Origin: Glycine soja
Taxonomy: Eukaryota; Streptophyta; Magnoliopsida; Fabales; Fabaceae
Assembly (NCBI RefSeq): GCF_004193775.1
Contig: NC_041021.1
Coordinates: forward strand, 35,537,718 to 35,601,717
Length of the DNA: 64,000 nucleotides
Direction: 5' to 3'
The notes beneath the pieces were generated by a model. It saw only the letters and a program-made list of their open reading frames with translations. It was not told the DNA's origin and searched no databases. Shown here one piece after another: positions 1-13,059 of this stretch (positions are counted from its first letter, which is position 1; the number at the start of each line of letters is the position of its first letter). Made by a program: the position numbers and the translations under genes.

Positions 1-1030
1 TAATATTAATTACTTTTTCAACGTATACCTTATTTATCAATTAATGCTAAAATACTAATTTATTGCAAGTAAGGTTATGTTAAATAAAGATATTTGATTT
101 TAATAATATAATAAAATTTTATATTTAGAAAATACTCTATAGATTATATTTGATAAAATTAGCTGAAAGGTAAAAAACTAATTAATAACTAAAAATAGTG
201 AAGGATAAAAAAAAATTAGACACTTACCTCCAAATTGCCTTTTGCACCCTTTTTGAGTTTTTTTTTTTTAATCTTTTGAAGTCTAATCAATCCAAAATGT
301 AATTTTACATTCCAAAAGTTAAAAAAAAAAAAAAAAAATCCATGAAGTAACAACCGTTGATGCTTATAATTTTTTTGCCCACACAAACTTGAACCACAAA
401 CAATTTCACTAAGTTGTAGTTAATCATCTAGTTCATAGGCTTTAAGAGATTTTTCTAGAGAAGTTTGTCCATTAAGAAAAAGAGAGTGATATCAATTCAT
501 CATTATCCATATTTTTTTTCTTTTCTAAACATGGTAATTAGAATAATTAATTAATAACTTAATGTGTTGAAATGCACAAGAAACTGAAAAGGAAAGAGAC
601 AAGATACAGCACGGAAAATGTTTGTTTATTTTCCTCTTTAGCCTAACTGGGAAACCAAAAGAGAGAGAAAGGAGAATACAACTGAGGAAAATAGAAAAAT
701 GGTATTGTAGAGTGAGGGAAATAAAAAGCAAAACATTCAAATCTTTTTGAGAGTGACAAGGACGTTTCAGTTCAAAAGCGCGTCCAAGTTCTCTTCATGT
801 AAGAACGTGGACCCTCTCTCTCTCTCTTCCCCGCGAAACAACGGCGCTATACTCTTCATGTGGTTTGCTTTCGACACTCTTTTTTTTTTTTCTGACAATA
901 ACAACTATGATATTAATATGATCTAGTTTTAGATGGAAATAATGATTAATATTTATTAAAAATATAAACACACATAAAAAAATATATATTTTTAATTTAT
1001 TTCATACTTAAAATCAAAATTTAAATCCAA
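1..1030. other. AT-rich DNA upstream of the ethylene receptor
   Basis: Runs of A and T dominate and I see no coding region; the short open frames on both strands have no recognisable protein character. A CT microsatellite lies at 814-826, just before a small GC-richer patch (about 830-850), which could mark a core promoter, but no TATA box stands out. I see no transposon ends here. Confidence 0.5.
814..826. repeat. (CT)n microsatellite
   Basis: Simple CT dinucleotide run about 1.6 kb upstream of the receptor start codon. CT-rich tracts are common near plant transcription starts, so this may lie in or near the promoter of the ethylene receptor; that link is inference. Confidence 0.7.
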
Positions 1031-2440
1031 CACCATTTCATTAAAAATCAATTCGTCCTAGTCGAGCCTGCCACTGCTCATTCCAAACAAACAAAACCAC
1101 ATTGCACACAACACAGGACATAACACACTTCTCACACCCCTTTCTCTCTTTAACCAAACAACACAATACTACTACTATGGTTGTGTTACTTGAGCAATAC
1201 CTTAACATCCACAACAAGTACAGAAACACCACTTTCATCATTTTTCTTCATCTGGGTGTCTCTTACTTATGCTCTTTTCTATGTTCTACTTCTGCCCTTT
1301 ACTTGTCACACACAACGCAATACAAAACTCTGACACCCCCACTCACCAGATTACAGGCACGAGGTAGTTAAGCTAAGCTAAGCTGGATTTGTGCACAGTA
1401 AGCAAGGTTTTGTTTTTTTTTTTTTCAGTGTTGGGATTTGTTGCTCGATAAAGTGGGTTTCTTCTTTTGTGTTCTTCTCCCAATGATAAAAAAGGGTTAC
1501 ACTTGCTTAATCAGTGCATAAAGAAATGGGGTTGTGGGATGATGAGAGAGTGCTTTTCTTTCAAAAGATGAAAATGTTTATAGAGTTTTCGGTCGAAGCC
1601 TTGGAAGTGGATTTCGAAATTTCGGGAATGATTATAAGGTTTATAGCAACTTTTATATCTCGAAGGCGGTTCTTTTTTTTTTCTTCTGAATTTCTAAACC
1701 GCATTATAATTGGTTTTTTAATGGCTATTTTTAGTAATATGTGGTGTGTGTCCTTAATCAGGTTTTGGTGTCTCCTGGGTAAGGATAAATGATTGTTAAT
1801 TAAGATCTGATTAAGATTGGATTATATATATGATTGCAATCTGAGTTTTATTTATTTTATATAAATTATTGGGTTGTGTTTCTGCAGATACTTTATTTCT
1901 TAAAAAAATTGGTCTGCATTACTGGGGTATTTTATTTATTAATTTTTTTAAGGCAGTTAACGTTGTTGGACTTTCTTTTTAATAATTTTTGTGTGCGATT
2001 TGAGGGAGGGAGTTCTTGTCTTAGCCTTATTTTTTTAATTAAAAATATATAATTTGGTTGATGAAAATGTCTTCTTTACTATTTATTGATTCATGCCATT
2101 CCACCAAAAGGGGGTGTGTGGATCGAAAAAATGTTAAAACAAAAAGAATTATAGGTTTCCTACACCTTTTTATTTCTTCTATTTATTTATTATTTTTGTG
2201 TTTTAGATCTCGTAGTTTTTCTGTGGCTTGGATCGTACCAAGTTTGTAATTTTTTTTATTGTTTAACTGTGTTATGGCAGGAGACCATAGTTGAAGAAGC
2301 AACATTGGGAGTTGGTGGTAGAAAAATTGTTGAGGCCTTTGCTTCTTTTTTTTTTTTTTCTGAGTTCGTTATTCTTCACTGGTGTGTGGATTAATTTGTA
2401 TGTATCACTAGATGGATTGAAGAAGCATCACATTGGGTCA
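1031..2440 (+). promoter_or_regulatory. Promoter and 5' leader of the ethylene receptor, probably with a leader intron
   Basis: The 3' part looks like a leader intron: T-rich sequence from about 1790 ends in a polypyrimidine stretch and ATGGCAG at 2274-2280, a good acceptor. A plausible donor (GGGTAAGG, GT at 1779-1780) lies upstream; CAGTAAGC near 1394-1401 is an alternative. No frame across 1031-2290 looks like protein. An open frame continues upstream of the start ATG back to 2291 but contains no ATG, so it is leader. The transcription start cannot be placed from sequence alone. Confidence 0.4.
2400..2420 (+). promoter_or_regulatory. Two minimal upstream ORFs before the receptor start codon
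   Basis: ATG TAT CAC TAG at 2400-2411 and ATG GAT TGA at 2412-2420 follow one another directly, 20 bases before the main ATG at 2441. Both are out of frame with the receptor. Such minimal uORFs usually lower initiation at the main start or make it depend on reinitiation. They act only if the mature leader contains them, which it does if the acceptor at 2280 is used. Confidence 0.55.
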
Positions 2441-5279
2441 ATGTTAAAGGCAGTGTCATTTGAACTGTTGTTAATATGCTTGCTACTTCTTCGCACATGT
2501 GTGTGTGCAACAACAGATAATGGCTTTCCCAGATGTAACTGTGATGATGAGTCCAGCTTGTGGACTATTGAGACCATTTTGGAGTGCCAGAGAATTGGTG
2601 ATTTTCTGATTGCTGTGGCCTACTTCTCCATCCCCATTGAGCTACTTTACTTTGTTAGTTGCTCAAACTTCCCTTTCAAATGGGTCCTCTTTCAGTTCAT
2701 TGCTTTCATTGTACTTTGTGGAATGACACATTTGTTGAATGGGTGGACTTATGGTCCCCACACTTTTCAACTCATGGTGGCACTCACTGTCTTCAAAATC
2801 CTCACTGCCTTGGTGTCATGTGCAACTACCATTACCCTCCTCACCTTGATCCCTATGCTGTTGAAAGTGAAGGTTAGAGAATTGATGCTAAAGAAAAAGA
2901 CTTGGGATCTTGGGAGGGAGGTTGGAATCATAATGAAACAGAAGGAGGCTGCAATGCATGTGAGGATGCTCACTCAGGAGATTCGCAAGTCGTTGGATAG
3001 GCATAAGATTCTCTACACCACCTTGGTTGAGCTGTCTAAGACACTTGGTTTGCAGAATTGTGCAGTGTGGATGCCAAATGTTGAGAAAACCGAGATGAAC
3101 CTTACGCATGAATTGAATGGGAGGAATGTTAACTGTTCTATACCCATTACTAATCCGGATGTTGTGAGAATTAAGGGAAGTGACGAAGTGAACATAATTG
3201 ATTCTGATTCAATACTTGCCACTGCTAGCAGTGGAGTTTATGGTGGGGCAGGACCAGTTGCTGCCATCCGCATGCCGATGCTTCAGGTTTGCAATTTCAA
3301 AGGGGGAACGCCAGAGCTAAGGCAGACGTGTTATGCCATATTGGTTTTGACTCTTCCTAGTGCGGAGCCTAGATCATGGGGCGCTCAAGAGCTGGAGATC
3401 ATTAAGGTGGTTGCTGATCAGGTGGCTGTGGCTCTGTCTCATGCCTCGATTCTCGAAGAGTCTCAGCTCATGAGGGAAAAGTTGGAGGAGCAAAATCGAG
3501 CTTTGCAAATGGAAAAGATGAATACAATGATGGCGAGCCAGGCGAGAGCTTCGTTTCAGAAGGTCACGAGTAATGGAATGAGAAGGCCAATGCACTCAAT
3601 TTTGGGGTTGCTTTCGATGATGCAAGATGATAATTTGAAGAGTGAACAGAAACTTATTGTGAATTCAATGCTAAGGACCAGCACTGTCTTGTCAAACTTG
3701 ATAAATGATGCCATGGACTACTCAACTAGGGATGATGGAAGATTCCCTTTGGAGATGAAACCTTTTGGATTGCATGCTATGGTGAAAGAGGCAGCTTGTC
3801 TTGCCAAGTGCATGTGTGTTTATAGGGTCATTGGCTTTGTGGTTGATGTTGACAAGTCTTTGCCAGACAATGTTATAGGTGACGAAAAGAGGGTTTTTCA
3901 GGTGATTTTGCATATGGTTGGGAATGCAATAAATGGTAACCATGGAGGAGGGGTTCTTGTATTTCGAGTTTTTGCAGAAACTGGAAGTCAAGGAAGGAAT
4001 GACCAGGGATGGACAACCTGGAGACCAAGCTCTTCTGGCGGGGATGTAAATATTAGATTTGAGATAGGGATCAATAATGGTGATCCTGAATTGGAGAGTT
4101 CAGTTCCTTCAGGGCAGCTTGCGGGTACAGATCGCACTAGTGATAAGGTTGAGGAAAGATTGAGCTTTAGCATTTGCAAGAGGATAATCCAGGTGAGTTC
4201 AGTTCCTTCAGTTCATTAAGGTGCTGTTTTTAATAGTCATTCATACTTAATACTTCAAAATATGTTGGTTGGTTGAAGACTATTTTCTCCATATGATTCA
4301 CTTAGACATTTATCTGTTATTTGATGCATGCATGAGAAAAATCGTGGAATTTGAATCTTGTTTGCAAGGTGGCTTAGTTCATCCCTTGTTTAGGACTTGA
4401 CCTTTGATTTACATTGTTGTGTGTTCTCTTACCTACATTAGCAGATGGTGTGAACTGATGAAGATATATATAAACAACTTGCGTATTACGATTGTTAGAT
4501 GTAATAATCTAGAATCTATATAGGTTTTATTTATAGATTTTGTTAGCTTACTTGGTTAATCATTTTTTAATTGGTTAATCATTTTTCTAATTTGTTCAAG
4601 CCAAGGTCCTTTAAGTGCCAATGATTAGTATACTATATATATAGTTGGAACTGTGAAAGTACTAGTTTCTATGTTCTCTAATATTTTATTTTTCTTTCCA
4701 TTGATTTTGCACTTTGTTTGTCTACTATGTTACTGCCAGTTGATGCAAGGGAACATATGGTTAGTACCAAACGCTCAAGGTTTTCCTCAAGTCATGGCCC
4801 TTTTTCTTCGGTTTCAACTGTGGCGGTCTATTGCCGTATCCAACTCTGAACCTGGGGAAAATTCTGAGACATCCAATTCAATTTCTTTCTTCAGAGGTCT
4901 GCAGGTCTTGTTGGCCGACAATGACGATGTAAATAGAGCGGTGACACAGAAGTTGCTTCAGAAACTAGGCTGTGTTGTGACTTCTGTTTCTTCAGGATTT
5001 GAATGCCTTAACGTCATTGGACCTGCTGGTTCTTCCTTTCAAGTCATTCTTTTGGATCTTCACATGCCTGAGCTTGATGGGTTCGAAGTTGCAACGAGGA
5101 TTCCCAAGTTCAGAAGCCGGAATTGGCCTGTGATTGTTGCCTTGACTGCAAGCACAGATGATTTGTGGGAAAGATGCATGCAAATTGGCATGAATGGAGT
5201 CATAAGAAAGCCAGTTTTGTTGCATGGAATCGCTAGTGAACTCAGAAGAATAATATTGCAGGGAAATAGTGTCATGTGA
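2441..5279 (+). CDS. ETR2: Ethylene receptor, subfamily II (ETR2/EIN4 type)
   Basis: Two coding exons, 2441-4192 and 4740-5279, join in phase (CCAG/gtgagt ... gccag/TTG) to give 763 residues, close to Arabidopsis ETR2 and EIN4. It is a membrane receptor, expected in the endoplasmic reticulum, that binds ethylene through copper and represses the response through CTR1. Visible order: an N-terminal hydrophobic segment (about 7-23) typical of subfamily II; paired Cys32/Cys34 for disulfide dimerisation; three membrane helices (54-74, 83-100, 115-138) with copper ligands Cys93 and His97 in LCGMTH; a GAF region (about 170-320); a histidine-kinase-like region with His385 in MRRPMHSIL but degenerate glycine boxes, as usual for this subfamily; and a receiver domain (638-756) with Asp644/Asp646, phospho-acceptor Asp690 and Lys741. 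I chose ATG 2441 because no upstream in-frame ATG exists and it gives the family's usual N-terminus. ETR2 versus EIN4 is not settled. No defect seen. Confidence 0.95.
4193..4739 (+). other. Intron of the ethylene receptor gene
   Basis: 547 bases with donor GTGAGT and acceptor TACTGCCAG, phase 0. It separates the kinase-like region from the receiver domain, a position typical of this receptor family. Reading through it would stop after eight extra codons (stop ends at 4219), giving a receptor without a receiver domain. Confidence 0.9.
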
Positions 5280-8200
5280 GGATTCATGCTGCAAGTTAAA
5301 GCACTTGCAACATATCAAGAAATTAAGTTATAAAAAAAATTCCAGTCACATATTCCATAGAATTTGGTAGCTCAAAGAACTCTCTGGCTCCTATTTTCCA
5401 GCAATATTCCAGCTTAGAGATGTTGTGTTATACCCCTACTTTCATAAGAAAATTAAATGGTATACAAAATAGTTCCTTAATTTCCCTCAGTGTGCTTCAT
5501 TTTGCTATTGTGTCATGTGTGTATTTTCAATTCTGATTCATGCATCTTCACATCCATGTAATCAGAAAATGGGAAACAAAATGAATTAATCGATTAATAA
5601 AATGGCACACATAACTTAGGCTAAGAGGATTAGACCCTTGGGGTCACATCAAAGTTGTACTTTGATAAAGAACCTTCGTAGTACTTTGCTCAACAATTTT
5701 GTGCATTCCATTTTTCAAAATTTACTGCTATTGAAGTTTTTCTTTTTGGTACAAAATATACTGCTATTGAAGTTTTTCTTATTTCTTGGATTTTAATTTT
5801 AAAATGACCGGATTTTTATTTGCTGGTAAATTTTAGAAAAATGTTTCCAAAAAATGTTCTCCTTATAGAGTAGAGTCTCAAATTTATGATACAAAAATGA
5901 ATGATATTTCACTTTATGCATCAAGGTACTCCCTAACATTTGAACATTAATCTCTTTTGAAATGTAAATATTATTAAAGTATCTTGACAAAGTGTTTTTT
6001 TCATACACTGAGAAATTAAATCTATAAAAAGAAGTGGCATTATTAATAATAATTTATTACTCAAGCTATTCTTTTACCTAATAAAGATAATAATATATAG
6101 AGAATATTGATGTCAAATTTATTTGACCAATTAATGTTAAAAATGCTTACGAACTATTTTTATGCCTTAATTGAATACGTGATGATAAAGTAAAAGGATG
6201 GTATAACTAATTCCAAGTAAAATTAGGATTAAATAATTTAATCTTGGGCGGTCCAATAAAATTTAAATAATTATATTATAAGTTAGACTCATTTTTAAGT
6301 TTTTTATACATAAGTTTTTTATACAGAAATCTCTTCCTATTATTTTTTGCTAATTACATATTTCCCCATTATATATATCCTTTTAATCTCTCTTTCAACT
6401 TTTCACCTTCTCAACAACGCTTATTCATCCTCTGTATTTGCACTCTCTTGGATCCTACCCCAACACCTTGCACCAAATGGTCTACGGTGCGCCAGTGGTT
6501 TTTCTTTTAAAAAAAAGTAATCACTTATTTTTTGAAATATAAGACAATGAATTTTAAATCCTTACAAAACCCTAATTTTACCCTTTACCCAGATCTGGAA
6601 TGCAGTGCCCTCTCTCTTGTCCAAATCTTTCACTGGGTTAATTTGAGGAAATTTCTTTAAATGCTTAATTTTAGAGTGAAATAGATTGAAGATTTCAAAA
6701 AAAAAAAAAACAAAAGAGTGAAAGAAATAGATTGATGATTGATTATTTAATAACCTTTTCCCAAGTAACGATTCAAGTTTATGAAGTGTTGAATAAAGGG
6801 ATTCAATTGTGCTGTGGGATGTACGTTTTCGATATTGTTGCTTGTTTATTTATGTAATAATGCATGGTGTTGGACTGGTGGTAAGCGAGGGTGATTGCGG
6901 TGGAAGGGTTGTCGGAGAAGAAAGAGACAAATTAGTAAATGTGTAATATAATTGTAGAAAAAAAAACACCATCTGAAAAGTGGATAGAATTTAAAATTAG
7001 GAGGAGTATATAATTATTCAAAAAAAATTATAATGGTCCAACTTTTAATATAGTTGTTATAATTTTATTGGATCATGTAGGATGAGATTTAGTCTCATTT
7101 TTAATTGGGATTAGTTAAAGAAATCCCAAAGTAAAAGATTTTTGGGTATGCACATATAGCAATGACTTCAAATTTTAACCAAGGAAAAATTGTTGAGTAT
7201 CTAGTAATGTCTTACTTGATTGGGCACACACATAAAGATTTAACAACTAAATTTTTTGAATCATGACTTCAAAGATTGTTGAAAAACTATCTATATGTAT
7301 AAGTTTACTGACAGTTCTAAGACCCTGAGTTAATGGGATAATTTTAAAATATATAGGACGGTGGGTTCAAATATATAGAATTAAGGGGAGCAAAATAAAA
7401 AAAATTAAAATACTTAATAATAATTTTACCAAAGTCAGGGGGTGTACCTGCACACCCTCGTATATATGCAGGTCCGCCACTGTATAGGCCGATATGGAAA
7501 ACAAATTGGTATTTACTGAAAGACTCATTAAGAGTGTTATGTAAAATGTCTATTAAATTTTCTTTCCAAATTATGTAAAAGTTCACTTAATTTTTTTTTC
7601 ATTACAAAGTGGCAACTATGTATATTGTGTTTTTCTAAAATGACACTCATTATATCATCAAGTGCTAAATTCACTGACTTTCAAGGTGTTTCTAAATGAA
7701 TACAAGATCATGTACAGTAGCTTGTAAGTTACTTAGCTATATACTTAATTAATTTCAAAAGCACCTTTTGTTGTCAACTTTTTTTATTATCCGTTATCTC
7801 AAATTAAGTTATTGGTTTTGTCAAGATGTTTCAAGTAGTATGTATCACTTTATGAAAGACAAAAGGTTCACTCATTTGATTATAGAAAAATGTGTCGAAT
7901 GACACATTGTTTACAATGACTAGCGAAAGACGACAAAAATTAGATATGGATGGAGAGATTTTTCCTAAGCCCAAACCTTCACACCTGACATGGAAATAGT
8001 CTTAGAATTTCCTGATCCAAATGTTAACTATGTTTTGATTTGGCCATGTTTATAAATTTACTGCAATGTCGAAGTAACATTTGTAATTTTTTGTAAATTA
8101 CACATTTATTTGGTTCTCAAGCTTTTGCGACAAACTATGTCTTCAACATTATAACTTTGTTATTTTCATTTTAGTATATAATATCTGTTTTTCTTTTATA

Positions 8201-10136
8201 TCATCATCAAATTTAATTTGTACGGATCGATGATTCATTTTTTTAACTTATCATATTTTTTAGCTTATTCACTTGCTTATAATTTTAAGAAATAATAATA
8301 TTTTATAATATTATAACTATATAATCCCCACTTGTATTGTCATTTTTTTTTTCAGCTTACCCGTGTGAATGCATGTATACTGAACTAGTTTGCCAAAAAG
8401 ATTAAAAACATGGGCCAGTTGTCGTTGAAGTAGACTAGAAACCTTGCATGAATCTGGGCACGTATATGGAACAACACTTAGATCATTTTCATGTGGACCC
8501 ATTTTCTTCATTTGTTTTCCCCACAACCTAACACTTAGGGCCCAAATTGCTCTTTTTGTAAAGTATTCTCCGCTATCAACTCTTTCCTAACTGACAAAAA
8601 AAAAAAAAACAAGAATCAAATATTTGGTAGGTTTTGTTTCCTGATTTTATTGTTTCTTTCCTTGTCAACCCTGCCGTCATAAAATAACAAAAATAAAAAT
8701 ATAAAAAATTATAAGACAGAAACAAAGTATATTCGCAATCTCGTATATTCTGATGAATTCAAGTGCAATGTTGATGTATCAAGACATTTATTCTACCGTT
8801 TTATAAAGGAAAAAGGTGTTATTCTTGTTTACTTGTTTGGAGCCTGGAGTTAGTATTCCTGTCAAGTTCACGATGTTATAATTATTCTGTGTAATGCATA
8901 GGTTAAAATATTAGTTTCATTAAATTATTTTGATTATTTAAAATACATTTAACATAATTTTTTGTTTTAAATATATTTTATTAAAAAATTATTTTTTATT
9001 TTAAAGATAGTTGTTAACAATTTTTTTTATTTAGAAAACATGCAAGTTATACATTTTTTTAATTATTCTACCCAGTCGAATAATCATAATTAATAACACC
9101 TATTCACACTGTTAAATAATTGTTCCATTAAATATATAAAACTTTTTCCTCACATAACCACCTCTAAAATAATAAAATTTAAAAAGATAACTGTTTTTTT
9201 GTTAAATTTGACTAATGTATCTAATTACCTAAATTTGTACAAAAAAAAATTACCTAAATTTGCATCTTTGTCAATACTATTTAGCTTAATTAAGATAATC
9301 TCGCTGTATCAAGATTCACACTCCTAAAAATTTATATAATTCATTAAATATATTCTCTCTTTTCAAACTCTTGTATTTTTAAGGCTTTTAATCACTTTTC
9401 CACCACCTAAAATCCTAAATAAAAATTAATGGATACTAAATCTATTATGAAGTGGGTCATGAATCCAAATGCGTCACTTTTCTTCCGTCAAAAAATGTTT
9501 GAATGTCCAAAAATGCATATTTTGTGCCATAAGCTATTTTATTCATCACAAAAAGCTAAACATAGCATCAATATTCATGCTCAGAGAATTTAAAAAACAT
9601 GTATCTTGCTTGAATAAGAAAAAAAAATACATGACATGTTCAAGACACAAACACATAAAGAGTCAAGTTTTAAAAAACAAATGAAGACCAAATTTTTCAC
9701 AAGAGCACCCAATTACAAAAGACCAAACATTAGTGTTAGGGTTCACTAAACACAAAAAGACACAAGTCGACCCACTGTTTTCAATCATGGACCTGATTTT
9801 TCATCTCCCTTTACCTTAAGTGAAACTCCAAAAAATAGTAAAGCTTTGACTTTCAAACTCCAAAACTTACCAAGCACCAAAGAAACTAAATTAACTAATA
9901 ATGGAAGTTCAAGAATTAAGCTTTTGAAAAATGAAAATGGAGAAGGAAGAGAAATAAACCAACAAATCAAAGGGAGAAAGAATTGAGTAGGAAAAATGCA
10001 TAATTAATCTTGCCTTTAGAGCTTAGAGAAAATGAAAAACATGAAGAGGAATGGTGAATCCTTACACTAGGACACTTAATTTCTTATTTGAAAGGAAGAA
10101 TTTGAAACAAATATATGGAGTTTTTGGGTGGGGTAT
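5280..10136. other. 3' UTR and AT-rich intergenic DNA
   Basis: The receptor's 3' UTR begins at 5280; no polyadenylation site is certain. The rest is AT-rich with many stops in all frames. At about 7430-7485 a stretch ending in CAGGTCCGCCACTG resembles the degraded coding end common in old plant transposons, but is too short to classify. I see no gene, RNA gene or clear transposon end in the remainder. Confidence 0.5.
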
Positions 10137-10628
10137 TGTTAACTCATTGACAAGTGCATAAAATTATCCCAAGTAGTAAAATAAAATGGAAATTCGAGTG
10201 TCGAGCCCACAGAAACTTTGTTTGTACTTAGATTGATGTAATCCCAATTTTCAAGCAATTAATAAATTAAATTAAAAGTAAATTGATATAAAATTAAACT
10301 AATTATCTAAAATAGTCAAGAGCAAGAAAAACAAACTCTTTGGGGGGTTGTGAAGGTAGATTCAAAATGTGAATATGTTGGAACCTAACTTCTCAAAACT
10401 ACTCTCAATGTAATGTTAATTATTTTTCTCTATTTAATATTATTTCAATTATCACCCACATCTACTCATTTAGTTAGATATAAATCATTTAGATGTCATT
10501 TCCTTGTTCTTAAGAGAATAACATTTCCTTATGCCTAAACCCTTAAAACATACCATGAATATGAGTGATCAAGCCACAATCAATAAAATTAAACGCAAAA
10601 AAGAGATAATAATAATTAAAATGACAAC

Positions 10629-10671
<43 letters not shown>

Positions 10672-11277
10672 GGAAAGAAATTACATCTCGAACGTTTGGT
10701 TGTTAGGCTTCCAACAATGGGGGGTTTAGCCTCCCATTGTCATGAGAGGCTTTGCAATTGCAAGGGGTTGATGGGGAGAGAAAAAGATAAAGAGGGATGG
10801 AGATGGAGGGAAGGAATGACTCCTAAAGGTTGGTTTCCCCTATTTGGAAAACTCTAATTTCGTGGGGTTTCTCCTTGTATTGGTGTGTCTTTTTCCTTTA
10901 CCTCATCCTCTTTTTATAGGTGAAGTCAGCTTAAATTTACGCAACCTCGTGTTAAGTGCAACTACCGTGCTTAGCAAGTGAGTTGGTGGTCATGTACTTA
11001 GCGTGCCTTCACATGATAGCTGGTTTCTCCATGTGACTTCTGTGCGCTGAGCGAGTGCTGCACGCTGAGCGAAAATCTTCAGATCTTCAACTTCTCTTCT
11101 AAGCTTTATTATGTGTTTTTACAACAAATATAACACCAAAGTACTATAAATTTCCCAAATTAAACACCTATTGGTCAAGAATTTGAATGATGTTAGAATT
11201 CTCATTATTCACATAAAAATAAGCAATAAAGTAGAGGAAATTTAACAATTTTTGTATGATATGTACCACAGTTATCA
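10137..11277 (-). mobile_element. Solo LTR, Ty3-gypsy type (family A)
   Basis: Begins TGTTAACTCATTG and ends GCAGTTATCA-like (ACAGTTATCA) on the plus strand, so TG...CA in either direction. The flanking pentamers GGTAT (10132-10136) and GGTGT (11278-11282) are a TSD with one transition. The TATAAAAAG box lies on the minus strand (about 10908-10917), so the element is on the minus strand. It shares end sequences and TATA region with the copies at 20488-21725 and 11823-12958. No internal region remains, so it arose by LTR recombination. It contains a long TA run and several GCTGAGCG-like palindromic words (11040-11075). Confidence 0.8.
10631..10668. repeat. (TA)n microsatellite
   Basis: 38-base TA run inside the solo LTR; likely length-variable between accessions. 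Confidence 0.9.
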
Positions 11278-11539
11278 GGTGTGTCTTGGGCAAGGCAAGA
11301 AAATAGAGGGAGAAGAAGAGTTTGTCACTTGAAGAAAGGGAAAGAAATATTGGAAATTAGGGTGAATTAACACTTGAAATTTAAGTAAAAATATAAACAA
11401 ATTTATTTAATTAAGTCTTATGTGTCTAATTAAGAGAGTGAGAAGAGTAAGCCTCACATTTTAAATTGTGTATTTTACCATTAATCTAATTATAATATAA
11501 GAATAAATTAACTATATATGTTTTGAATATTATGTTGGG

Positions 11540-11550
11540 CAAAAATAGTT
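11540..11550. repeat. Target-site duplication of LINE 1, left copy
   Basis: CAAAAATAGTT, repeated exactly at 16634-16644. It directly adjoins the T-run (poly-A tail on the minus strand) of the LINE. Confidence 0.85.
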
Positions 11551-11560
11551 TTTTTTTTTT

Positions 11561-13050
11561 GTATTGGAGAAAAACGATCAAACACAACTCACGAGCAATA
11601 GGGAAGGCTCCATTAGTAGCATTAGCATCCGCAGGTGAGTGCAAACTCATCAAAGAAGGTGGAAACTCATGCAAAAAGAACTGAAAGTCTTCATTAGCTT
11701 CTTTCTTGGCCAGGAAATCCGCACATTGATTTCCTTCACAGAGAGAATGAGAGAACTGCACATCCAAGGGAAGATGCAACTGATCCCGAATACTCTGAAT
11801 AAGCGGGGCATATTGATGATGATGACTGCTAAATATGAGTTATTTTTTATAATAAAAATACATTGAAAATATCTTTAAAAATATTTATTTAGCAGTTATT
11901 TTTGGCTTAAATATTAGGAATTGATATTTTTCTTATTTATGGCTTGCAAATATGAAAAGGAGGGATTAAAAGCAAAAAAAATCCAAAAAAATATAAAAAA
12001 TATAAATAAGGAAGATTTTGTTGGCATCAGACCCAAGTCCACTTCAACAACTATAGAAAGAGAGTCAAGCCCAAGCCCACTCTAGCAGCTATAAAAAGGG
12101 AGTAAGCCAAGGAGAAAAGACACACCAAGTCTTGGAGCACTCTAATATACACTTAAAGCCTAAGAACTCTTCCTTAGGGAATTCTTTCATCTCTTTCATC
12201 ATTTTCTATTCCCCTTTTCCATCTCTTCTCCTACATCAATTCCTAAACCCCTTTTCTAATGTAAGACCCCTTATGACTATGAGAGGCTAAACTCTTAGTT
12301 AGGGTCTGATAGGTCTAAAAAGTCAAAAGATGTATTGTGCACTTCATATTTATCAATGCAAACATGTGTTTTCTTTCCTATTATCCTTTCTTGCTTTTTA
12401 ATTTCATGCATTATTTATCCTTGCATCATCTTTGGGGGTTTGGTGCTCGACAGAAAAAGGAAGGGGTATCTTAATAAAATCATTGCTAGACATAGAGTGA
12501 TTGTATTATGCCTATGCATCAAAGCAAAAATCTAGAATTAGAATTTCATGCATTTTATCTATTAACTATTTGCAAAGACATTTGAGCGATAGATAGATAA
12601 AATAGGCTTATTATTGTGAGACATCAGGGGAAAGTATTCTAATAGATGTGAGTAGGATAAATTTACCTGATTGATAGAGAAAAATCACAAATAATACATC
12701 TTAGAAAAATAAGGTATGTTATGTCCTAACATTGTCATCTCATTGAATTCCCTATTATTTCTTTTGTTTTCTATTAATAGTTATTATTTTATACTCTATT
12801 TTTTTAAAGTTATCTTTTATACCTCATATTTTCTTTTTTCTCTTATAAATTATAAATTATCCAACACAAGTACAAAACAAAGTTTATGTGAAAACCAACA
12901 CTCGGACTTTCGAGTCTTTATTATTTGGACATTTGATGCCCTTGCCAACGAGTTAACAGATGACACAAATTAAGCTGATCATAGGTCATGGAAATTGATT
13001 GCAAGGAATCAGTGTAGCAGACAAGCTAATGAACTCCTCTATTTCTAGCC
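11561..13050 (-). pseudogene. LINE 1 RNase H domain, split by a solo LTR
   Basis: The upstream half (about 12965-13050, minus) reads LVCYTDSLQSI, with the catalytic Asp region of RNase H; the downstream half (11561-11822) reads QYAPLIQSI and EGNQCADFLAKK, the C-terminal RNase H motif. Removing the inserted 11823-12958 plus one copy of GATGA puts the two halves in the same frame, which confirms the insertion point. One stop remains before LVCYTDS. Confidence 0.85.
11823..12958 (+). mobile_element. Solo LTR, Ty3-gypsy type, nested in LINE 1 (family A relative)
   Basis: TGACTGCTAAATATG ... CGAGTTAACA, 1136 bp, with the exact TSD GATGA at 11818-11822 and 12959-12963. TATAAAAA at 12090-12097 followed by AGACACACCAAG gives plus orientation; the same string follows the TATA box in the minus copy at 20488-21725. 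The first 75 bases form an inverted repeat (ACTGCTAAATA / TATTTAGCAGT). No internal region, so a solo LTR. It is younger than LINE 1, whose coding it interrupts. Confidence 0.9.
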
Positions 13051-13059
13051 ACCTGAAGG

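Noticed and set aside
1041..1371. Overlapping open frames on both strands before the receptor
   Set aside because: Low-complexity, no recognisable motif; leader or promoter sequence.
2291..2440. Extension of the ethylene receptor upstream to 2291
   Set aside because: The frame is open but contains no ATG, and its start is TTG. ATG 2441 gives the expected N-terminus and length for ETR2/EIN4.
2767..5318. Minus-strand and other-frame open stretches across the receptor gene
   Set aside because: They are antisense or shifted shadows of a well-conserved coding sequence.
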